Shown: piece by piece, positions 4,867 through 8,558 of the stretch
Numbering within the stretch: position 1 is the first letter of the stretch
Layout of the letters: every line of letters begins with the position of its first letter
Assembly: GCA_964614585.1 (NCBI GenBank)
Contig: CAZTLW010000102.1
Span: forward strand, 1 to 8,558
DNA: 8,558 nt
Direction of reading: 5' to 3'
Origin: JAHEFX01 sp964614585
GTDB lineage: Bacteria; Actinomycetota; Acidimicrobiia; Spongiisociales; JAENVV01
Program-made: the position numbers and the translations under genes
The notes under the pieces: model-generated
What the model was told of the DNA's origin: nothing
The model's input: only the letters and a program-made list of their open reading frames with translations
Database searches by the model: none

Positions 4867-6678
4867 TCACGGCTGCGCGAGCGGCTTCGTCGGCGCCGTC
4901 CCGTTGGTGGTGCCGGCCGCCTCCCACACCTCGTGGAGGGCCGAGTACACGCCCCCGGCGGCCGTCAACTCGGCCGGCGAACCCACCTCGACGACCACGC
5001 CGTGGTCCATGACGACCACCCGGTCGGCTCGGTCCGCGGTGGCCAGGCGATGGGCGATGACGATCGCGGTCCGGCCCTCCAGCAGGGTGCCGAGGGCGAC
5101 CTCCACCCGCTGCTCGGTCTCGGGGTCGAGGTTGGACGTCGCCTCGTCGAGCACGATCACGGCCGGATCGGCGACGAGGGCCCGACCGAGCGCCACGAGT
5201 TGGCGTTCGCCCGACGACAGCCGGGAGCCGCGCTCGCGTACCTCGGTGTCGAGACCCTCGGGCAAGGAGTTCACCCAGTCGGCGATGCCGATCTGGCGGC
5301 AGACCTCCCACAGCGCCTCGTCGTCGAGGTCGGGACGAGCGAAGCGCAGATTGTCCCGCAGCGATCCCGCGAACAGGAATCCCTCCTGGGGCACCATCAC
5401 GACGTGGCGGCGCAGGTCGCCCTCGTCGAGTTCCCGGAGGTCGGCGTCGTCGAGCGTCACCGACCCGGCATCGGGGTCGTGGAAGCGCACGGCCAGCTTC
5501 GCCACCGTCGACTTGCCCGCCCCGGTCTCGCCGACCACTGCCACCCGTTCGCCGGGGGCGACGTCGAGGTCGAGGTGGTGGATCACCGGGATGGCCGGGT
5601 CGTAGCCGAACCGGACGCCGTGGAACCCGACCCGGCCCTCGGCGTCGGGGATCCGCCTGCCGTCGACCGCCAGCGGGACCGCCGTCTTCGTGTCGAGCAG
5701 CCCGAACAGCTTGTCGAGCGCCGCGATGGCGGCCTGCATGAGGTTGTAGACGTTCGAGAGTTGGAGGATCGGCTCGAAGAACCACGTGAGGTAGAGGAGG
5801 AAGGCGAAGAGGGAGCCGAACGAGAGGGTTCCGTCCAGCACCCGCCCACCGCCGACGAAGAGGATGAGCGCCGCCCCCACCGTCCGCAGGAAGTCGACCG
5901 ATGGGAAGTAGGTGGCGATCGCCCGGGCGGCGGCGAGATTGGCCTCGTAGTACTGCTCGTTGACCCGTCCGAAGTCGCTGGCCTGCTGCTCCTGCTGGGT
6001 GTAGGCCTGGACGACCCGCACCCCGGAGATCCCCTCCTGGACGGTGGCGAGGACCCGGCCGATGTTCTCCCGGACCCGCTGGTAGGCCCGGTCCGCATAG
6101 CGGCGGAACACGAGCGATGCCCCCAACAGGAAGGGGAGGAGGGCCAGCACGACGAGCGCCATCTGCACGTCGACGATGAACATCGCCGCCGCCACCCCCA
6201 CCACCATGAGTGCCGAGGTGAGCACCTGCACCGCCCCCTCGTCGACGAAGGTCGTCAACGCCTCCACGTCGGAGGTCATGCGGGACACGAGGACGCCGGT
6301 CTTGGTGCGGCCGAAGAACCCGAGGTCGAGCGAGAGCATGTGTCGGAAGACCCGCTCACGGAGGCGGCGCAGGAACTGCTCGCCCACGGCCGCCACCGAT
6401 CGCAGCGCCCCCCGGGTGGCGGCGTACTGGAGTATCAACAAGGCGAAGAAGCCGACCGAGGCCGTGATGATGACCTGCCGGTCGCCGGCGGTCACCCCTT
6501 CGTCGATGCCGTAGCGGACCACGAGCGGCCCGGCGAGGCGGACCACCGTTGCCGCCAGGGTGATCCCCGCCGCGGCGAGGAATCGCCACCGCAGGTCGCC
6601 CGACTCCCGGCCGGCCCGACGCAGGATGCCCCGGGTCGACTCGACCTGGTGCTCGGCGCCACCGAAGCGGGCGTACAC
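4867..6678 (-). CDS. ABC exporter half-transporter (TMD-NBD), catalytic-type partner, 603 aa
   Basis: Membrane exporter subunit with an N-terminal six-helix domain (spans near 33-52, 67-87, 154-170, 174-193, 263-280 and 287-306) and a C-terminal ATPase. ATPase motifs: Walker A GETGAGKST (383-391, Lys389), Q-loop Gln431 in VPQEGFLF, Walker B VIVLDE (507-512, Asp511 and catalytic Glu512), D-loop SNLD (515-518), and switch His543 in AHRLAT. The signature is LSSGERQ (487-493) rather than LSGGQ. Paired with the adjacent half-transporter, its intact Walker A/B would meet that partner's LSGGQ to make the canonical ATP site. The substrate cannot be read from sequence; lipids, peptides or drugs are all possible for this family. 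The GTG start comes directly after the TAG stop of the upstream gene, so translation is probably coupled. Confidence 0.93.
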   Translation of the reverse strand: MYARFGGAEHQVESTRGILRRAGRESGDLRWRFLAAAGITLAATVVRLAGPLVVRYGIDEGVTAGDRQVIITASVGFFALLILQYAATRGALRSVAAVGEQFLRRLRERVFRHMLSLDLGFFGRTKTGVLVSRMTSDVEALTTFVDEGAVQVLTSALMVVGVAAAMFIVDVQMALVVLALLPFLLGASLVFRRYADRAYQRVRENIGRVLATVQEGISGVRVVQAYTQQEQQASDFGRVNEQYYEANLAAARAIATYFPSVDFLRTVGAALILFVGGGRVLDGTLSFGSLFAFLLYLTWFFEPILQLSNVYNLMQAAIAALDKLFGLLDTKTAVPLAVDGRRIPDAEGRVGFHGVRFGYDPAIPVIHHLDLDVAPGERVAVVGETGAGKSTVAKLAVRFHDPDAGSVTLDDADLRELDEGDLRRHVVMVPQEGFLFAGSLRDNLRFARPDLDDEALWEVCRQIGIADWVNSLPEGLDTEVRERGSRLSSGERQLVALGRALVADPAVIVLDEATSNLDPETEQRVEVALGTLLEGRTAIVIAHRLATADRADRVVVMDHGVVVEVGSPAELTAAGGVYSALHEVWEAAGTTNGTAPTKPLAQP

Positions 6679-8445
6679 CTAGGTCACCCCCCCACCGACG
6701 CCCGCCGTCTCCGCCAACACCTCGGCGTAGCGGGGCACCTCGGCCAGCAACCGCTCGTGGGGGCCGACCGCCCGGACGCGGCCCTCGTCGAGGAACACGA
6801 CCTCGTCGGCGAGGGCGAGCGTCGCCGGACGATGGGCGATGATGATCGTCGTCCGGCCCGCCATCACGGTGGCCAGCGAGTCACGGATCTCCTGCTCGGT
6901 GGCGGCGTCGACCGACGACATGGCGTCGTCGAGGATCAGCACTCGCGGGTCGCGCATGACCGCCCTGGCCAGGGCGATTCGCTGACGCTGGCCACCCGAG
7001 AGCGAGAAGCCGCGTTCGCCGACCACGGTGTCGTACCCGTCGGGCAGTTCGGCGATGAACTCGTCGGCCCGGGCGAGTCGGGCGGCAAGGCGCACCTGCT
7101 CGTCGGTGGCGTCCGGGGCGCCGAAGGCGATGTTGTCCCGCACCGAGGCCGAGAAGAGGAACGGCTCCTCGAAGGCCACCGCGACCGACGACCGGAGCTC
7201 GTCGAGCGACAGCTGCTGGATGGGGGTGCCGTCGAGACGGATCTCGCCGGCGGTCGGGTCGTAGAAGCGGGGGAGGAGGTAGGCGACCGTCGACTTGCCC
7301 GAGCCGGTCGAGCCCACGAGGGCGACGCTGCGGCCCGGCTCGACGGCGAGTTGGAAGTCGTCGAGCACCGAGGGACCGTCGGGGTAGGCGAACGACACGT
7401 GATCGAAGCAGACGCGGCCCCGTCCGGGCGGCAGTGGGCTGGGCGCCCGGGGGTCGGTGATCTCCGGGGCGGTCCGGAGCAGGTCGCGGATTCGCAGGGC
7501 CGCCGCCGACGCCCGGGGGAGCTCGGCGAGGAAGAACCCCGTGATCCGGAGCGGGAAGTTCAGCACCACCATGTACTCGGTGAAGGCGACGAAGTCGCCG
7601 AGCGTGAGCAGGCCGTCGGCGACCCGGAGGCCGCCGATGAGGAGTACGAGCCCCGTCGCCAACGCCGGCAGTGCCTCGAAGATGGGCACGTGGATGGCCC
7701 GTTGGCCGACGAGGCTCATCGCCCGGTCGAAGATGCGGTCCGAGGTCGCCGCCACCCGGGCGACCTCCTGCTCCTCCTGGCCGTAGGACTTCACGACCCG
7801 GATGCCCGACACCGCCTCCTCCACGTCGGTGGACAGGTCGGCGAGCGACTGTTGCACCTCGAAGGAGATCGAGAGGACCTGCCCGGCGTAGCGGCGGGCC
7901 ACCGCCAACAGGGCGGGGATGGCGAGGGCGGTGATCGCGCCGAGCAGCGGATCGAGGATGATGAGCACCACCGCCACCGACACGAGCAGCGCCAGGTTGG
8001 CCACCGTGATCGGCAGCATCGCCAACACGATCCGGAACTGGTTGAGGTCGGTCGACGCCCGGGCCATCAGTTCGCCCGTCGATGTCCGGTCGTGGAACGC
8101 GAACGCCAGTCGCTGCACGTGCTCGAAGATCCGGTTCCGCAGGTCGGTCTCGGCGCGGTAGGAGAGTCGGAAGGCGAAGTAGCGGCGTCCGCCGATCCCG
8201 AGGGCCCGGGCCACGCCGGCGGCCAGCACCAGGCCGACGAGGGGGGCGAGCAGGTCGCGGTTGCCGGCGATGATGGCGTCGTCGACGACGAGCTTGGTCA
8301 GGTACGGACCGACGATGACCATCGCCATCCACAACAGGGCGGCGAGGATCGACAGGACGAGCTCGGTCCGGTACCGGCGGACGACCCGCCCGATGAACCG
8401 GAGCCCGAGCCCGATCGCGCCGCGTTCGGAGTCGGTCGGTGTCAT
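6679..8445 (-). CDS. ABC exporter half-transporter (TMD-NBD), degenerate-site partner, 588 aa
   Basis: Second half of the exporter. Membrane spans lie near 28-47, 64-82, 143-162, 166-185, 252-272 and 283-303. The ATPase domain has Walker A GSTGSGKST (378-386, Lys384), a normal signature LSGGQRQ (482-488), D-loop SSVD (510-513) and switch His538 in AHRPAT. Two catalytic positions differ: Walker B reads VLILDD (502-507), with Asp507 where the catalytic Glu is expected, and the Q-loop reads FEEPFLF, with Glu426 where Gln is usual. These are typical of the non-hydrolysing half of heterodimeric exporters such as TM287/288 and BmrCD (family knowledge). The ATG overlaps the stop of the upstream membrane protein gene (ATGA) and the stop touches the start of the next half-transporter. 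The three are therefore very likely co-transcribed and co-translated. Confidence 0.93.
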   Translation of the reverse strand: MTPTDSERGAIGLGLRFIGRVVRRYRTELVLSILAALLWMAMVIVGPYLTKLVVDDAIIAGNRDLLAPLVGLVLAAGVARALGIGGRRYFAFRLSYRAETDLRNRIFEHVQRLAFAFHDRTSTGELMARASTDLNQFRIVLAMLPITVANLALLVSVAVVLIILDPLLGAITALAIPALLAVARRYAGQVLSISFEVQQSLADLSTDVEEAVSGIRVVKSYGQEEQEVARVAATSDRIFDRAMSLVGQRAIHVPIFEALPALATGLVLLIGGLRVADGLLTLGDFVAFTEYMVVLNFPLRITGFFLAELPRASAAALRIRDLLRTAPEITDPRAPSPLPPGRGRVCFDHVSFAYPDGPSVLDDFQLAVEPGRSVALVGSTGSGKSTVAYLLPRFYDPTAGEIRLDGTPIQQLSLDELRSSVAVAFEEPFLFSASVRDNIAFGAPDATDEQVRLAARLARADEFIAELPDGYDTVVGERGFSLSGGQRQRIALARAVMRDPRVLILDDAMSSVDAATEQEIRDSLATVMAGRTTIIIAHRPATLALADEVVFLDEGRVRAVGPHERLLAEVPRYAEVLAETAGVGGGVT

Positions 8446-8558
8446 GCCCGTGACGCATCCTCACGGGTTGCGAGCGTTACCGAGAACGAGGCCGCCGTGA
8501 TGAGGACGTAGGCGATGACGTAGAGCCAGAGCAGCACGAGGGCGACGCCGCCGAGCAC
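8442..8558 (-). CDS. C-terminal end of a membrane protein, possibly YihY/BrkB family (partial)
   Basis: Only the last 38 codons are inside the window; the gene continues beyond 8558. The frame reads VLGGVALVLLWLYVIAYVLI (the first 20 residues), one hydrophobic span, then TAASFSVTLATREDASRA and TGA. The pattern of small and hydrophobic residues, LLWLY, then a long apolar stretch and a charged tail resembles the last helix of YihY/virulence factor BrkB proteins. Their usual GAELNA is not present, so the family call is tentative. The stop overlaps the ATG of the ABC gene by ATGA, showing this is a real coding end and part of the same operon. Confidence 0.6.
   Translation of the reverse strand: MLGGVALVLLWLYVIAYVLITAASFSVTLATREDASRA

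Noticed and set aside
4831..8511. A 3.7-kb open frame on the plus strand
   Set aside because: It lies antisense to two complete ABC transporter genes with every expected motif. Its translation is rich in His, Arg, Glu, Asp and Gly without domains, as expected from an empty frame opposite GC-rich coding DNA.

Overview
The window is a GC-rich chromosomal stretch. GTG starts are frequent, and three genes have a TAnnnT box 7-8 nt before the start codon, as in leaderless actinobacterial transcripts. Gene content fits a free-living actinobacterium, perhaps an Acidimicrobiia relative. That placement is inferred from style, not from a marker gene.

Layout: 1-804 (-) encodes a GalU-like UTP-glucose-1-phosphate uridylyltransferase. 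A 53-bp gap holding two apparent leaderless promoters separates it from a divergent gene of unknown function at 858-1532 (+), a multi-span membrane protein. The 349-bp gap 1533-1881 has no gene. It holds a terminator hairpin, a short tandem array and two inverted copies plus a fragment of a hairpin-rich dispersed element. A tight two-gene unit follows: a PduO-type cob(I)alamin adenosyltransferase at 1882-2421 and a leucyl aminopeptidase (pepA) at 2426-3799. The 315-bp gap 3800-4114 also has no gene. It carries a third copy of the element bracketed by inverted arrays of the heptamer CTGAGTA, a strong terminator between convergent genes, and two more hairpins.

The rest reads leftward. The last 38 codons of a membrane protein (possibly YihY/BrkB) overlap by ATGA with an ABC exporter half-transporter (6679-8445). 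That gene abuts a second half-transporter (4867-6678) with no gap. After 95 bp comes a secreted M23 metallopeptidase (4115-4771). The two ABC proteins look like the unequal halves of a heterodimeric type IV exporter with one canonical and one degenerate ATP site.

The genes are mostly housekeeping or envelope-related. I see no defence system, CRISPR array, phage gene, transposase, rRNA or tRNA. The least explained content is the intergenic repeat family: three copies sharing a two-hairpin layout, two with a short tandem array on the same side. One array has replaced the C-terminal codons of pepA. The unknown membrane protein with a GHWYLVDP motif is the other item without a clear explanation.
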